Origin: Gnetum montanum
Taxonomy: Eukaryota > Streptophyta > Gnetopsida > Gnetales > Gnetaceae
Assembly (NCBI GenBank): GCA_015680685.1
Contig: MNCI01020421.1
Location: forward strand, 217,176 to 281,175
Direction of reading: 5' to 3'
DNA length: 64,000 nucleotides
Notes under the pieces: model-generated
Database searches by the model: none
Seen by the model: the letters and a program-made list of their open reading frames with translations, nothing else
Told to the model about the DNA's origin: nothing
In this document: positions 23,751 through 37,269 of the stretch, piece by piece
Position numbering within the stretch: position 1 is the first letter of the stretch
How the letters are laid out: each line of letters opens with the position of its first letter
Program-made: the position numbers and the translations under genes

Positions 23751-24289
23751 CAGTGGTTAATGCCAATAGCTTCCCAGAGGATCCTAAGCCTTGCACACTA
23801 CCTAATCCACACCTTGTTAGGAAGTAACTGCATGACCAAGACTTTCCCTTGACCAAAAATGTGCTAGATGCTTGCCTACCCTTTACCTCTGCTTGCCATG
23901 CATTTTTTACTTTTGTTTACATCACATAAGCCTATGCATTTACATTTTTCCCATTGACTTAGATCACACGTTTTTCTTTGTTTACGCATTTGTACTTTGT
24001 TTATGCATGCATCAACTTAGTTTACACATTGCATTTGAAAAAAATCAAAAAAAAATAAAACATAAAACTACAAAAAAAAACATGGCTCGAAAAGTCCTTA
24101 AACTACACTACAACCCAGAATAACCTAAAATTATTACTTATGCATTGCTTTTCTTTTATTTGTATATTTTAACTCTATTTATGATAGGTATTGCTTGATG
24201 TTATCTTCTTTTTAGTTGATTTTTGTAGGATCTTGCAGGCACACAACCTGACCATGCATGTAGCATTGCACCTTACACAAGCAAGGTAA

Positions 24290-24565
24290 GCAGTCCACTA
24301 TGACTATAAACTAGCATAGCTTGTCCTTGGGTCATGAAGTTAAACTGGAACAACAACCTATCCATGGGTCATGACCTTAAACTGGCACAACAGCTCATCC
24401 TTAGGTCATGATGTTAAACTAACACAACATCCACTATCCTCTATAACATTAAACTAGCATCCAGTAGTGTGCTAGGACTATAAATTAGAACATCACAGTC
24501 TACTAGGACCTTAAATTGTGTTCACAATCTACCAGGACTTTAAACTGGCATGCTGTTGATCTTTC
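24290..24565 (+). repeat. Degenerate 30-40-bp minisatellite (core TTAAACTGGCA/TTAAACTAGCA)
   Basis: At least six units with the phrase TCATGAxxTTAAACTxGCACAACA can be aligned. It lies in the same place, after the last ORF, in all related elements (950-1,085; 42,290-42,420; 60,350-60,660; minus strand 29,825-30,110 and 37,270-37,615). Confidence 0.75.
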
Positions 24566-25432
24566 GGAGAACTTACCATTAATTTGGCCTTGGTGGAATG
24601 CATAGCACCATCACCTCCCACCATTATCCTAATCTTTTGAAGCACTTTCCATTAGTGCAGACTTCAAAGGACTCACAACATCATCGCCTTAGCACCTTCG
24701 CTGCATTCTTGAACATTTGTAACTAGCACAACATTTGATGCATTTACAATATCTTCACATATAGCACCTATAGCATGTTTACATCTAACATATGCACTTT
24801 CATTTCATGTTCTGTGATTTTCTTGTCTTCTCAGAGTTATTTTTGCAGGAAGAAACCTCAGAGGTGGTCATGAAGAGATGCATCTCGTTGCAGCAGCAAG
24901 TCATCACATTGCTCTGATGTGCATAATTGGACTAGTTAGGCCACTCAAAAGTGCACATCCCCTCATCCCTATTACAGCCTATCCACATCCACTCCATCAT
25001 CCCATATCCCCTCATCTCCCACATACTCATGATTACACATTCCTCAGATGCATACACACTGTGATGCATATGGCATTCTCTTCACATCAACCATAGAACC
25101 TATGGTCGATGTAACATAACTTGTCCTTTGGGGAGCCTCTATTGTGTGGTCAAATCCTAGGTGTATGTAACATGAATCATCCTTGGGAAACAAAATCCAT
25201 ATTCTCGATGGCCAACTTGTAGCGAACATTTAGTAGTAAGCCGAACCCAAAGAAGGTTCACCTCACAACTGACAAAAAAAAAGTAGATCCTCAAGAAAAT
25301 TGAGAATGTTGTAGCTTCACAATTGGACCAACCTTAGATCGAATTTAATGCTCTAATAATCACTTCAACAAGAGGTTAATGATTTAGAGGTGAACCACTT
25401 CATGGCATGGTCATTGTCAGGCATGTTGAATC

Positions 25433-25526
25433 TGCATCTTACATCATGATTCACTATTTGCATTTCATTCCCACAGTTNTTGCATCTTACATCATGATTC
25501 ACTATTTGCATTTCATTCCCACAGTT
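25433..25526. other. Single N flanked by a 46-bp direct repeat (assembly artefact)
   Basis: The 46 bases before the N at 25,479 are repeated after it (25,481-25,526). The homologous 3' UTRs at 1,680 and 43,400 have a single copy, so this is most likely an unmerged contig join. Confidence 0.8.
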
Positions 25527-25726
25527 CAAATTTCATCTCTCTAGAATTGCCTATACCCCTTTGTCCCTTAGCATAGCCTTATTTCCATATCACTCTTCAT
25601 CATGATAAAATGACATTTGATCTTGTGCCGATGAGTGATGTTGGTGACATATTTGCTGTGGTGTTTTTCAATTCTTTGTCAATGTCTCTCGAGCCACTCC
25701 TCCAGATGTCAACAAAGAGGGGCCAT

Positions 25727-26993
25727 TGAAACACCACAAAATTTTGGATCTCAACATTGCAACTACAAATATGGCTAAGTTTCAGAACAATGGCACTTTG
25801 CCAATATTTTTCCAAGCATTGAGTGTAGTTAGCTCCAACTACCAAATTTGCAAAATTTTCTAAGTGTTAATATGCTGGCACTTTCTACAAATTCACATGT
25901 TAGCCTATTACATTGTGTAGTGTAGGACCATGTCTATTGTAGCATAGCACCCTATTACATTGCGCAGCCTAGCACCATGTCTACTATAGCGTAGCACCCT
26001 ATCATGGTGCATAACATAGCACCATGTCTACTAAAACATAGCACCCTATCACACTACATAGCATAGCACCTTGTCACATTCTGTAGCATAGCACCATGTC
26101 TACTACAGTGTAGCACACTATCCAACATAGTAGCTAGCATCCCATGTCCTATGCGTAACATAGAATGAGTGTAGCAGACAGTGTGGTCCCACCCACCACA
26201 CTACCACATGGCACCTGATCCACATTTTGGGCTAACCCTATCCCTATAAGTACCCGTACACCCTAGCATTTCAAAGGATGTAGGGGAGAAGAGGGGAGGG
26301 TTGGCATTCATTTCTGACTAGTAAGGCAGTTGGCATTTCCATTTGGCATTTAGCACTTTTTCATCTTGGCACTTAGCTTTGTGGGCAAATGACACCCAGA
26401 TCATACTACACTGGCAGAGAGGCATAGCTACATTGCATGGTATATTGCATCCACATTGTAGCCCTGTAGAACATCACATGGTATACCATGCCTATCAACC
26501 TAGTAGGCACAGTCTAACATAGTGAGAACCAAACTTCATAGCCTGATACCATCAAGGCTATGACTACACTCCCACTGCATCTATTGTACACTATGTATCC
26601 CTTTGTGACTTAGCTACGCTCCCTCTTTAGGGGTGGTGCACTACTATTCTCAAACTCTGTTGCATTTCTTAATAATTTCTCTTTGGCATTTAGCATAACA
26701 CTTGTATTTTCTCATTTTTTTCATACATGTTTGCACATTCACATCATTGTTCTTAGGTCAGGACACCCTGCTACACTCTAGCTTAGCTGGCTCCGATGCT
26801 TGCGTGTAACATAGTATAAAAATTTCTCACATATGGTCATCTTAACATCACATAAGTCCCTATTTGATCTACAAGACTATTCAAGGCACCTCATTTCCAT
26901 TTTCTCTAACACTACCATCTCGCGAGTTTAGGGTTATGATATACAACTAATGACCACTTAATGATCCAGCCACCAACATTTTTGGATGTCACA
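25727..26993 (+). repeat. 3' LTR of the gag-protease element
   Basis: It starts TGAAACACCAC after the polypurine tract and ends GGATGTCACA. It aligns end to end with 18,323-19,616. The 47-bp array and a CCTATAAGTACCC box near 26,243 are kept. Confidence 0.8.
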
Positions 26994-28296
26994 CCAAGGA
27001 TGCTCAAAAAGTTAAAATGCCCAATGTTCATTTAATTTTCAAACCCCTAAAGTGTTGAATGTAGGGGTATTTATAGGGCTAGCTTTAGCATGAAACATGA
27101 ATTAGGTGACATGTGGCAATGAGGGTCTAATGGGTTATGCTAACATGGTACACTCCCATGAGAGTAGCAAAGTGTTACACTGTAAAGAACTGCAATGGGC
27201 CTCTAGAGACTACTAAATTGTGACTACACTACCCAAACTACATGTGCTAGATCTTGAAAGACCAAAGTGTACCTACAAACAATGCAAAATAGTACAACTT
27301 GGAGGCTATACTCTAGGACTACATCTTCCCTTCTTTCAAGTAGGATCAAGCATAGGAATAGTTTTGGGGATCAATGGGGGTGCAAAAAGGATGAAAATTG
27401 CTAATCTTGGTTGCTAGAGAAATTTTAGAGTTGAGACAAAGATGAATGCCAAGTTCTTGAGGCTTTTGGAGGTAATCGGAGGCCTTTCTCTAGTTTCAAG
27501 CTAGCTATGCTCTAGAGCATAACATAACACTTAGTGAAAATTTGCAAAATTTTGATGTTTCACATTGGTTACGCTGGCTACACTAGGGAGCATAGTAGGG
27601 ACACTTAACTAAATTTTGATAAAATCTACAATCTTCCTTCATGGTAGATTGGCTACGCTCTAGGTCATTATAGGAGAGGTAACCTAAGAAGTTAGAAAAT
27701 GTGCCAAATATGTCTTCTATGTTGAACTAGCTTGATAGATTCTAGTCCAACACTTAGGCAAAACTAGGCACTGGAATCTACACTAACCTTGCTACACTTG
27801 AGAGCATAGCAGAGTTTAGCAAACCAATAGATAGAAACTTTGTTGAACTATTTTGTCCATCCCAAGAAATTCTAAGAATCCTTGGTCTAGCACTTGGGTG
27901 AACTGGCCACTAGAACATGTGCTATACTAGCTACAATGAAGAGCGTAGCAAGCATGACAACCTAGGAGATAAAACATTTGCCAAACAATTTTGTTCATCC
28001 CAAGCAATCCTTGATAACTTCTGGCTTAGCACATGGTCAAAATGGTCATAGAAGTGTGTGCTATGCTGGCTATGCTAGGGAGCATAGTAGGTAGCTTGAG
28101 AGCATAGCAGGACACCTAGAAAAATGTTCATGTGACTATTACTAACACTTCAAAAATTTTGCAAAATAGGCCTCAATGCATGCTATGCTGCTATGCTAGG
28201 GAGTGTAGCATCAACACTTAGAAAAATTTGCTAGGTTTTGACACTTAAGACTAATGTTTTTTTTTAATCTAGAAGCTTAAAATTGGTGGTGTTTCA
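26994..28296 (-). repeat. 3' LTR of minus-strand pol element, inner part
   Basis: Continuation of 17,716-18,322. On the minus strand it starts TGAAACACCACC at 28,296, directly after a polypurine-tract relic (28,297-28,315). A TATA-like GCCCTATAAATACCCC on the minus strand lies at about 27,068-27,083. It is rich in AGCATAGC and AAAATTTTTC motifs. Confidence 0.72.
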
Positions 28297-29824
28297 TTAG
28301 ACCCTCTTTATTGATGCTTGGAGGAGTGGCCCTAAAGATGTTGATAAAGAATAGAAAACACCATGGTGAACATGATACCAACACCATTTATCAGTGTCCA
28401 ATTAGACAACACTTGACTATGCATGAGAGTGCTAAGGGAATAAAGTATGGCAAGGAATAGGTTAGGGAGATGGATCAAGGGATAACAAGTGGGAAGGATG
28501 CTCTTTGTGCATCTGGCTATAGGATGTAGCATTATGATGGCTTGTTGCCAAAGCATGATCCCTTGTCGGAGTGCTTGTGATAGAGTCTGCATGCCGAGAT
28601 GGCCTACCGCTAGGATTTTGACCTCTCGTTGGAGTGCTTATGAGATGGTTAATCTAGGGTTGGACCAATTGTAAAATGACAACTTTGCTAGTTTACTTAG
28701 GAACTTATTTCATCCCATTTTTTTGGCTTTTGGTTATGTCTTTCTTTCATCTCTCTCTTTTCTTTTTGTTTTTTTCTTTTTTTCTTCTTTTTAATTCTCT
28801 ATTATTTTTTTGAAGATTTTTTGTTGCTGAGTGAACTAGGTGTTGCTTAACAAAATGTTTTTAGAGGAAATCACATCACATTTGTAGGATAGGTGTTTCC
28901 TTCCCAAGAAAGGTTTTGTTACATCCACTTGGGGCTTTGACAAGCCCGTAAAGGTTCCTCATGGAATGAGTTTCATTACTTCCATGATGGGTTCTATGGT
29001 TGATTAAAATAAGGGTGTTGTCTACATCAAAGAAGCTTGTAGGGAATGCAGAGAAATGTAAGGTCAAGGGTCGAGTGTGAATTGGCTATAGTGGACACAT
29101 AGAAGGAGTGTGGTGACTTAACACCATGATGAAACACATCCTTGAGCAACATCATTGAGGCTTCAAACTATAAACAAAACACAAAGAAAATAATAAAAAC
29201 AACCACACCATGTGAGATGAAGGAAAAGTCCTATTTGCAAGGGCACTTCAAGGGCCATGAGTGCTATGTTAGTTGTAGGTGCATGTAGTGTCCAAAGTAG
29301 GAAGGCTAGTGCAGATTCCAATGGTGATAGGCCATAAAATCCCATGTATCCACACTAGAAGTGAGCACCAAAGTGGCTTGATGCATTGGTGATGCAAGTG
29401 CTAAAGAGTCCTCACCAAGGATAGGAGCTAGAAAACCCAACAGATTGGCAGAGGGCTAACCTATTGGATGCTCTTCCTAGCCTAGGTAATGGTGAGGGTT
29501 GAAGGATGGTAGTGCTATGACTAGGCCATAGCACCATTGGTTCTCTGGCAAGTGATGTTGATGGTTAGAGCTCAAACAAATATGATTTGTAATAGTGGCA
29601 ATAGCTTTGGAATGTTAGCAAGATACCTAAAGGCATCTTTAGATGATCAATAAGATGTCGAGGATGGTGATGTTGTAAATGTTCTAGATATTTTTTTCTT
29701 GATGATGTGAACTTCATTTTGGAATTACAATGCGCCACCCCATCTTACCCAAGAGATGTTAGCAAGTGATAGATGGTTAGAAGTATTCAGACTCACTTGT
29801 CCATAAAACTAGGGATGTTGAACT
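28297..29824 (-). other. 3' UTR of minus-strand pol element
   Basis: Non-coding on the minus strand and homologous to 35,749-37,260. A long pyrimidine tract on the plus strand (28,700-28,830) is a purine tract on the element strand. I cannot find a coding frame with a recognisable family in either direction. Confidence 0.6.
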
Positions 29825-30110
29825 ATGAACCTAGTTTAAAGTCTTGGTAAACTACATGCTATGCTAGTTTAAGGTCCTAGTAGACCATGGACCTAGTTCA
29901 AGGTCTTCAAAGACCATGCTATGCTATTTTAAGGTTCTAACAGATTACTATGCTAGTTTAACATCATAGTGGATGATGGATTACTAGCTTAAGGTCATAG
30001 TATACCTTATTGTGGGTGTCAGTTTAATGTCATTACCCAAGGGCATTCTATGCTAGTTTAATATCATAGTGGATGTTCTGTACTAGTTTAACATCATAGC
30101 AGATGTTTGC
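29825..30110 (-). repeat. Minisatellite of minus-strand pol element
   Basis: Plus-strand phrases such as GCTAGTTTAACATCATAG repeat at irregular 30-45-bp intervals; the complement is the same CTATGATGTTAAACTAGC core as in the plus-strand elements. It lies between the integrase end and the 3' UTR. Confidence 0.75.
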
Positions 30111-30179
30111 TTACCTTACATTGTAATTGGTATGACAATGTGTACTAGGCATAGTAAAGCTTCAAGTATGAGTGGTTAA

Positions 30180-33100
30180 TTGGATTAGCAAACTCATTTT
30201 CATCTATATTAGCAAGCTTGAATGCTCCATTGTCATAAGCCTTTATGACCAAGAAAGGCCCTTCCCAGTTAGCTAAGAATTTTTCAATGGGCTCATGAAT
30301 GACCTTGAGGACTAGGTCCCCTTTCTTGATTAGGTGTTGATGCTAGTTTTAATGGTGCCTTTACCATTGCTTTCCTTGGTTCCACTTGATGCAATCAAGT
30401 GTTTACATGTGCTGCTCCTCTATAGAGTTGAGGTTAATGGTTCTTAACTCATTGTTCTAAACCTATCAATGAAGCTCGAGAGGATTATACAAAGTGATGG
30501 GACTTGCAATTCAAGAGGAAACATTACTTTAGATCCATACACAAGACTATATGGTGTCTTACCTATTGCTATTCTACATGTCATGCAATAGGCCCATAGC
30601 ATGTAGACCAGATGTTCATGCCATCATCATTTACTATTGCTAACCATCCTCTTTAGAAGGTTGACAATGACTTTGTTCATAGCATCTACTTATCCATTCA
30701 CCTATGGATGGTATGGTGATCAAAAGGAATTCTTAATGACAAGGTGTTCATAGAAGGCTTTAGTTTCTGCACTGCTAAAGTATGACCTATTGTTTTTGAC
30801 TATAGTCACGGGTAAATCAAATTAGTTCACCTTGTTGTCTAGAAAAAATTTGCAAACCTATTGTCATGTTGTCTTCATAAGGGTAATGGCTTCACCCCAC
30901 TTGGTAAAGTATTTTGTTGTAGTTATGATGAAGCTATGTCCTGCAAGAAACTTAGGCATTAGAGGTCCTATGATATCCAACCCCCAACATTGGAATAGCC
31001 ATGTGATTTACATAGTATGTAGTTCAATGTGTGGCACGTGCATTAGGTTATCATGTTTCTAACATACGCCACATGTTATAACCTTGGAAATGCAATTACA
31101 CTTCATGTAAGGCTAATAGTAGCCTAGGCTTCTGATTTTTGCTACCATGCCTTGGGTGCTATGTGGCCTCCACATAGTCCCTCATGGGCTTGATTAATAA
31201 TCATTTGCACTTCACTACCACTAACATAGGTTAGTAGTACTCCATCATAGGATCTGCAACACAAAGTGCTATCACCTACTAGGATGTACTACCATGATCA
31301 TTTTTGCATTGCATATTTCTAGGTAGAGGTTAGATTTTGTGGAGTCTCACCCTATTGGAGGTAGATCTTAATGTCATCATACCACTCTTGGGCATGAGTT
31401 ATGCTTGTCATGGCTATGGATGCAATGTTTTTTGTTTGAGTGATAGGTTCGGTATCATCCATTATTGAAGAAGGTAAGGAAAAAAACATGTTTGGCACTA
31501 TGCTTAAGGCTAGAGGGGCTAATGCATCAACAATGGCATTTTCATTATGGGGAATGTGTTCAACATCTACAGTTGTAAATTTTTTGAGTAAGAGTTTTGC
31601 CAAGTCACAGTAAGGTTGTAAATGTTGTGCCTTGCAAGCATAAACCTTTGTAACTTGGTTGATAACAAGCTCTGAATCACCTTAGATTGCTATGTTTTGG
31701 ATTCCTAAATCACAAGCTATTAAGTCATGTATAATGAGACCTTCATACTCCACCATGTTTGTGCAAGGAAATGCAAAATGATACACAAGGGGTTGGTTCT
31801 CCCTTAAGGTAAACATGATAATGGGATTAGCACTACCACCTTGTGTGGTTGAAGCACCATTAAAGTGTAAAACTATCTCAATGTTTGTAGGCACTTTTCT
31901 TATGCTATTAACATGCTCATCTAGAAATTTTGGATCTATTGTTCCTTGATTGTCTATGGGTGAAGTTGTGAGTTGTGTAGTTATTACTTGACCCTTTGTG
32001 GATGCTTATGCTATGTAGTGCAGGTCAAATTATATGGTTATTACCTTTCAATGTGCAATTCAACTACTTTCGTATATGTTTGTAGTAATCACCCTAATTA
32101 CATTGATTTTGAAGATAATGTTAATCTGACTATCGAAGAGATAACGTCTCCATTTTTTTAGTGCAAATACTAAAGTGATATAGTTCTTCTCTACATCGTT
32201 GTATTTTACCTAATGGCCCACTAATGCATGGCTTAACTAGTAATTAGGGAGCTTTGAGCCATTGTATTGATTTTGGCAAAGTAGAGAAGCAATGGACATG
32301 TTAGAGGTTGCAAGGTAAATGTAGAATGACTTATCTTCTTGTAAAGGATAGACTGTTGGAAGTTGATCTAGCTCCTTTTTTAGGTTGTTAAATTCCTCTT
32401 GGCATCGAGCCCTTGACTCAAAGTGGACATCCTTTTTGCACAAATGTTGCATTGGTTGCAACTTATCATTCAACCTTACGATAAACCTCTATATGAATTA
32501 TAATATGCCTTATAACCAACGTCGCTATTTAAGGTATGTTGGTGGTGCTAAGTTGGTGATAGTCTTAACCTTATTGAGGTCTACACATATACCTTCTTCT
32601 GATACTACAAAGTCCAACATGTGATTTGTCTTAATGTCAAAGACACACTTCTTGGGATTTAACCTAAGGTCATGTCTAAGGTAATGTTTTAGGACATGGT
32701 GCAAGTCATCTACATGGTTGTGAGCCATCTTGGAATTACTTGCTATGTCATCAATGTAGTTATTAAGTCTAGGAGATGATCACTAAAGATATATGTCATT
32801 GCACATTGGTAGGTTACTCCTACATTGTTTAGTCTAAAGGACATCATTTTATAGAAAAACATACCCTAGGGAGTCATGAAGGTAATGCTAAGTTGGTGCT
32901 CTATGTTTATCCAAATTTCGTTGTACCCTAAGAACCCATCCATAAAGGACAACAAGGCATGACCAGTCGTAGTATTGATGAGTTGGTCAATACTAGGTAA
33001 CGGGAAATCATCTTTGGTGACTACCTTGTTTAGGTCTTAAAATTCTATGCAACTTCATATGCTTTTATTTTTCTTAGGAACAACTACAATGTTTGAAACC

Positions 33101-33300
33101 CAATCAACATATTCAACTACTTGAATGAAACTAGCTTTTTAAAGCTTCCTGATTTCATCACAAATTACGAGTGCCACCTCAGGTTTGACTTTGCAAGATT
33201 TTTTTTAACTAGTTTTATGCAAGGATCAAGGATAATGATGGGTTGTATTATATGAGTATCCAGGCTAGGCATGTCCTCGTAGAACTTTTTAGATGCTTTT
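30180..33300 (-). pseudogene. pol: pol remnant (RT-RNase H-integrase) of the left minus-strand element
   Basis: Read on the minus strand from 33,300 downward. RT begins near 33,080 (DDFPLPSIDQL, ALLSFMDGFLGYN) and continues with LNPKKCVFDIKTNHMLDFVV at about 32,600-32,670. RNase H follows at 31,894-31,352 (HFNGASTTQGG, NMVEYEGLI, VEHIPHNENAIVDALA). The integrase core lies at about 31,300-30,600, and the integrase C-terminus at 30,340-30,180 has GDLVLKVIHEP and NWEGPFLV, a GPY/F-type motif. The order is that of Ty3/gypsy. Stops and frameshifts are frequent. No gag or protease is found between this pol and its 5' LTR; only about 650 bp remain. Confidence 0.82.
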
Positions 33301-33947
33301 TTTGATTTGAGGCTCTAATAGGGAACTTAGTTTTAGTGTCTTCACCTTGCCTTTACATGTCACTGTAGGGATTTGAATGAGATGATCCTTAGTTATGTCA
33401 CCTATCTCTAGGTCTAGAGCTCTAACTAGATGGTTTGGCTAATCTAAAGATATCTCTAGGGATGCTATACTTGTATCATAAGTCATAGACTCAAAGTCTA
33501 GGAGTTTAATGTTTATGCATCTCATGGAATCATCATAAGGTCCAGTGAAGACCAAGGATGAATGAAGACACTCATATGCATTCATTCTATAATTTTTCCA
33601 AAAATCCTACAAAATAATCAAAGAAAGGTCAAGTGACACCTGTCTTAATAAGTAAAAATGCATAAAATAAGGAAGACAATGTTATGAAAATTTGCCTAAC
33701 TATGCAGTTGTGGGATCAGATAAGCAGGTATGTAAATTAATTTTGGGGCCTTGATTGGCTCTAGGATTGCTAGTTTAAGGTCATATCATACAATGGTTTA
33801 TGCAGGATGCATCAATTCAATCAAGGATTGGAAATTTTTGAACATGGAATTAACTCGACATTTATTGGGCAATAAGAAAAAATGCAAAAATATTTCAAGT
33901 ATGAAGATGCTAGAAAAGTTGGAAAAAATTTTCAACTCAAAGTACTA
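33301..33947 (-). other. Short leader between middle LTR and pol of the left minus-strand element
   Basis: The segment joins the LTR end directly to the RT region. It contains a single minisatellite unit (33,769-33,800) and no convincing primer site: the 'TTTTGGCGCTAG' signature is absent. The missing gag-protease suggests an internal deletion between minisatellite copies. Confidence 0.5.
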
Positions 33948-35748
33948 TGACATCTAAAAATGTTGGTGCCTAGAACACCAAGAGGTAATTGGACACACAA
34001 CCTAACCCCAAGTTTGTTGAAGGGCCATGCTAGGAAAAATGGAAATGGGATGCCATGAACTATTTGGTCAATTAGATAGGGACTTACAAGGTGTAATGAT
34101 AACCATTCGCAAAAGCCTGAGGATAGTGCCATAAGTAAACAAAAATACGTGTTAGTAGTAAAAAGAGTAGGAAATTATCCTAAAATTTGAAACAAATGCT
34201 AAAGGAAAATGAAATGAGAGATCAAGTAAAGATATGCACCATCCCGAACATCGCTCTTAATTAAACAGTGTATAGAACTAGTATGCAATGTTAGATAGGC
34301 ATAGTAGGGCAATGTGGTAGTTGTGTCATAGTCTCTGGGACATGATGGATGTGATGCTAGCAGTTGCAAAAGGGGGGTGGGCCTATTAAGGTTTTAGTTG
34401 TCATACTACGTAGGTGTTGGGTCATAATGCTTAAGTATGGGAGTGATGAAGGTGCTAAGAGTGCTCTAATTGTTAATGCTTAAAGTGATTTCACTGATCA
34501 TCCACCTTTTTCTTACCAATCTATTGTAAGAGCCAATTGCCAAAGCCAACCCCTAAGACATTGATTACTAGGGTATTTATAGGGCTAGGGTTGATAGGAG
34601 ATGTGGGTTGAGCACCACATGGCTTAGGTCATGGGTGTGGACAAGTCATACCGACATGCTATGCTCAAGTTGTAAAGCTCTAAGTGTTAAGCTTGATGGT
34701 GTCATGCTTTGCAAGATAGGAATGGAAACTAAATATTTGTCAAACTGTGACCACACTACCTAGACTAGATGTGCCAAAGTCTGAGGGACTACCATGTACC
34801 TACAATCAATGACAAAATGAATTCAATTTGGAGCCTATGCTATGAGACTATGTCTTCCCCTTCTTCCAAGTAGGGTCAAGCATAGGGACAATTTTGGCTA
34901 TCGAAGGGATATCAGAGCTAAAATGAAGATCAATGCTAAGTTTTGGGAGCTTCTGGAGATATTCAAAGGCATTTTCTAAGTGTCACACTATCTACACTAC
35001 ACAACATAGTAGAGCATAGCGTGAACAGTTAGAAACATTTTGTAGATTTTGGCTTGTCATGCTATTTACATTAGGTAGCGTAGTAGAGCTTAGCACCCAC
35101 ATTTTCATAAATTTTGCAAAAATTTGCAATGTTTCTTCATGGTATCTTGACCACACTCTAAGGGTGATGTAGGATAGGTAGCCTTGGAAGTCAGAAAATT
35201 ACCAAATGCACCTTCCACATCTAGATAGCTTGGTAGACTTCTGGTCCAACACTTAGAAAAAATTTGGGCCTTGAAACCTATGCTACACTGTCTACGTTGT
35301 ATAGCATAGTAGAGATTGATAGGCCCAAAAGGTAGAAAATTTGCAAAACTTATTTTCCATCCTGATCATCCTTGACAACTCCTAGCATAGCACTTGGGTG
35401 GACTAGCAACCAAGACATATGTCAAGATGGGCAAGCTAATGAGCATGGCAAGCTTGACAGTTTGAAAGATAAAAAACTTGCCAAACTATTTAGTCCATCC
35501 TCAGTGCTCTTTGACCACTTCTAGCTTGACATATGTGCAAAATGGCCTTGGAAATAGATGTTATGTTCACTATGCTAGGAAGCATAGTAGGCAGACTTAG
35601 AAATATTTTGCAAACATTAGGACTTCTAGGGTTGTATGCTATCTACACTACATAGCATAACAATAGACTTAGAAAAATTTTTCCCAAGTTTTGACATTTA
35701 TACAAATCTATTGTTGAGTCACAGGAGCTTGAAATTAGTGGTGTTTCA
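33948..35748 (-). repeat. Middle LTR shared by two minus-strand elements
   Basis: On the minus strand it runs from TGAAACACCAC (35,748) to ...TTTTAGATGTCA (33,948), 1.8 kb. It is preceded by the 3' UTR and polypurine relic of the right element and followed by the pol region of the left one. That gives an LTR-internal-LTR-internal-LTR arrangement typical of unequal recombination between elements. A minus-strand TATA box (CCTATAAATACCC) is near 34,570-34,582. Confidence 0.7.
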
Positions 35749-37269
35749 CTTGATCCTGTTTGTTAACATTTGGAGGATTGACCCAAGAGATGTTAACAAA
35801 GAATATGAAACACCACAATGAACATGACACCAACACCATTCATCAATGCCCACTTGGACTATGCTTTGCTATGCTTGAGAGTGCTAAGGAAATGATGTGA
35901 GATGGGAGAGAGTTTAGGGAAATATGTTAAGGAATGGAAAGGGTAGCTGTAGGATGACATGCGAGGATGGCTTGTTGCCATAGTGTGATCTCTCATGGGA
36001 GTGCTTATGAGGGACATAGCATGAAGAGGTGCCCTACCCTTTGGATTTCAACCTCTCGTCACAGCACTTAGGAGATGGTTGATCCAAGGTTGGACTGGTT
36101 GCAAAGTGGAAACTATGCCCTTTGACTTGGGCACTTGAATTGTCTCATTTTCTTTCTTCTTTTTCTTTTTTTCCTTTTTGTATCCTTTTATCTTTTCTTT
36201 CCCTCTTGTGTTTTTTTTTTCTACACACATTTTTTTTGCTAAGCAAACTTCCTTAGAGGAAACCAGGTTGTATTTGTAGGATAGGTGTTTCCTCCCTGGG
36301 ATGATTTTTGTTACATCCATTCGGGGCTTTGACCAACCCACAAAGACTTCCCATGGTACGAGTTGCATTACATCCATCTTGGGTTCAATGGATAATTGCA
36401 AGAAAGGTTGCATCTGTATTAGGGAATCTTACAAGGGATGAGAAAGATTGCAAGATCAGGAGGCAAAGGTTAGGATGGCTAAGAGGATATTAGGAACATT
36501 CACTCCCAAGTAGCTAGGTGAGTTGAAGCAGACATGTTGGAACAATGCGGTGCCTTCCTGTCATGATGAAATGCATCCTTGAACAGTGCCTCTTAGGCTT
36601 CATCCTGCAAATGCAACACAGGAAAAAAAAGAGAAAATAAACACCATGAAAAATGAGGGTGAATTCCTACCTGCCTATGACATTACAAGGGCTATGAGTG
36701 CTACATCAGGTGCATGCAATGTCCAAGGTACGAAGGCCAATGCAGGTGTGGGTAATGGTAGGCTAGAAAGCCCTAGCAACCAAATTGGAAGTGAGCACTT
36801 AAGAGGCTAGGAGCAATGGTGATGCAGGTGCTTAGGATTTTTCACCATAAGAAAGAGCCAGAAAATTCAATTGTAGGATGAAGAGCCATGCTACTAAATG
36901 CTCTTCTAGACTCTAATAATGGTGAGGGCTAGAGGATGGTAATGTTATGGCTAGGCCACAGTACTTTTGGGACTATAGCAGGAGTTGTTGACGATAAGTG
37001 CTACAACCAAGATGATTGGTGGTGGTGGTGGTAGCTTTAGAAGGCTAGCAAGATTTCAAACAACATCTCCAAGAGATTAGCAAGATTCCAGGGATGGTAA
37101 CATTGCAAATGTCCTAGAGGATTTTTCCTTGACAATGTGAAGTTCATTCTAGAACTACAACACCCCACCTCATCCTACCCAAGAGATGTGGGAAGGAAAT
37201 AAAAGACTATAGGTGTTCCTATTTTATTGTTCATAGGACCATATATGTTGGACTGTAGGTGTTGAATCA
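35749..37269 (-). other. 3' UTR of the right minus-strand element
   Basis: Homologous to 28,297-29,824. Non-coding, with a plus-strand pyrimidine tract at 36,140-36,240. The frames at 36,048-36,413 (minus) and 36,586-36,810 (plus) are low-complexity or unsupported. Confidence 0.6.

Larger units (their letters stand above)
23751..25726 (+). other. 3' UTR with minisatellite, N position and polypurine tract
   Basis: Non-coding. It contains the minisatellite at 24,290-24,565, A-rich runs at 24,035-24,080 and 25,270-25,290, an N at 25,479 flanked by a 46-bp direct repeat, and the polypurine tract CAACAAAGAGGGGCC (25,710-25,724) in the right arm of an inverted repeat. No gene is seen. Confidence 0.65.
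18323..26993 (+). mobile_element. Complete gag-protease LTR element without pol (Tat-like, non-autonomous)
   Basis: The 8.7-kb element lies inside the LTR of a minus-strand element. It has LTRs at 18,323-19,616 and 25,727-26,993, a primer site at 19,622, a repeat-rich leader, gag (20,460-22,920), protease (23,090-23,750), a minisatellite block and a polypurine tract. After the protease the sequence goes directly to the minisatellite and 3' UTR; no RT, RNase H or integrase motif is present in either strand. Flanks CTAGG and CCAAG could be a diverged 5-bp target duplication (two transitions). The element is old, with dozens of stops. Confidence 0.8.

Noticed and set aside
28332-28674. Overlapping frames on both strands in the 3' UTR of the minus-strand element
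   Set aside because: No family resemblance, not kept in the homologous region at 35,820-36,060.
36048-36413. Minus-strand Lys/Glu-rich 121-residue frame
   Set aside because: Its Lys run comes from the pyrimidine tract at 36,140-36,240; the equivalent region at 28,700-28,900 has no such frame.
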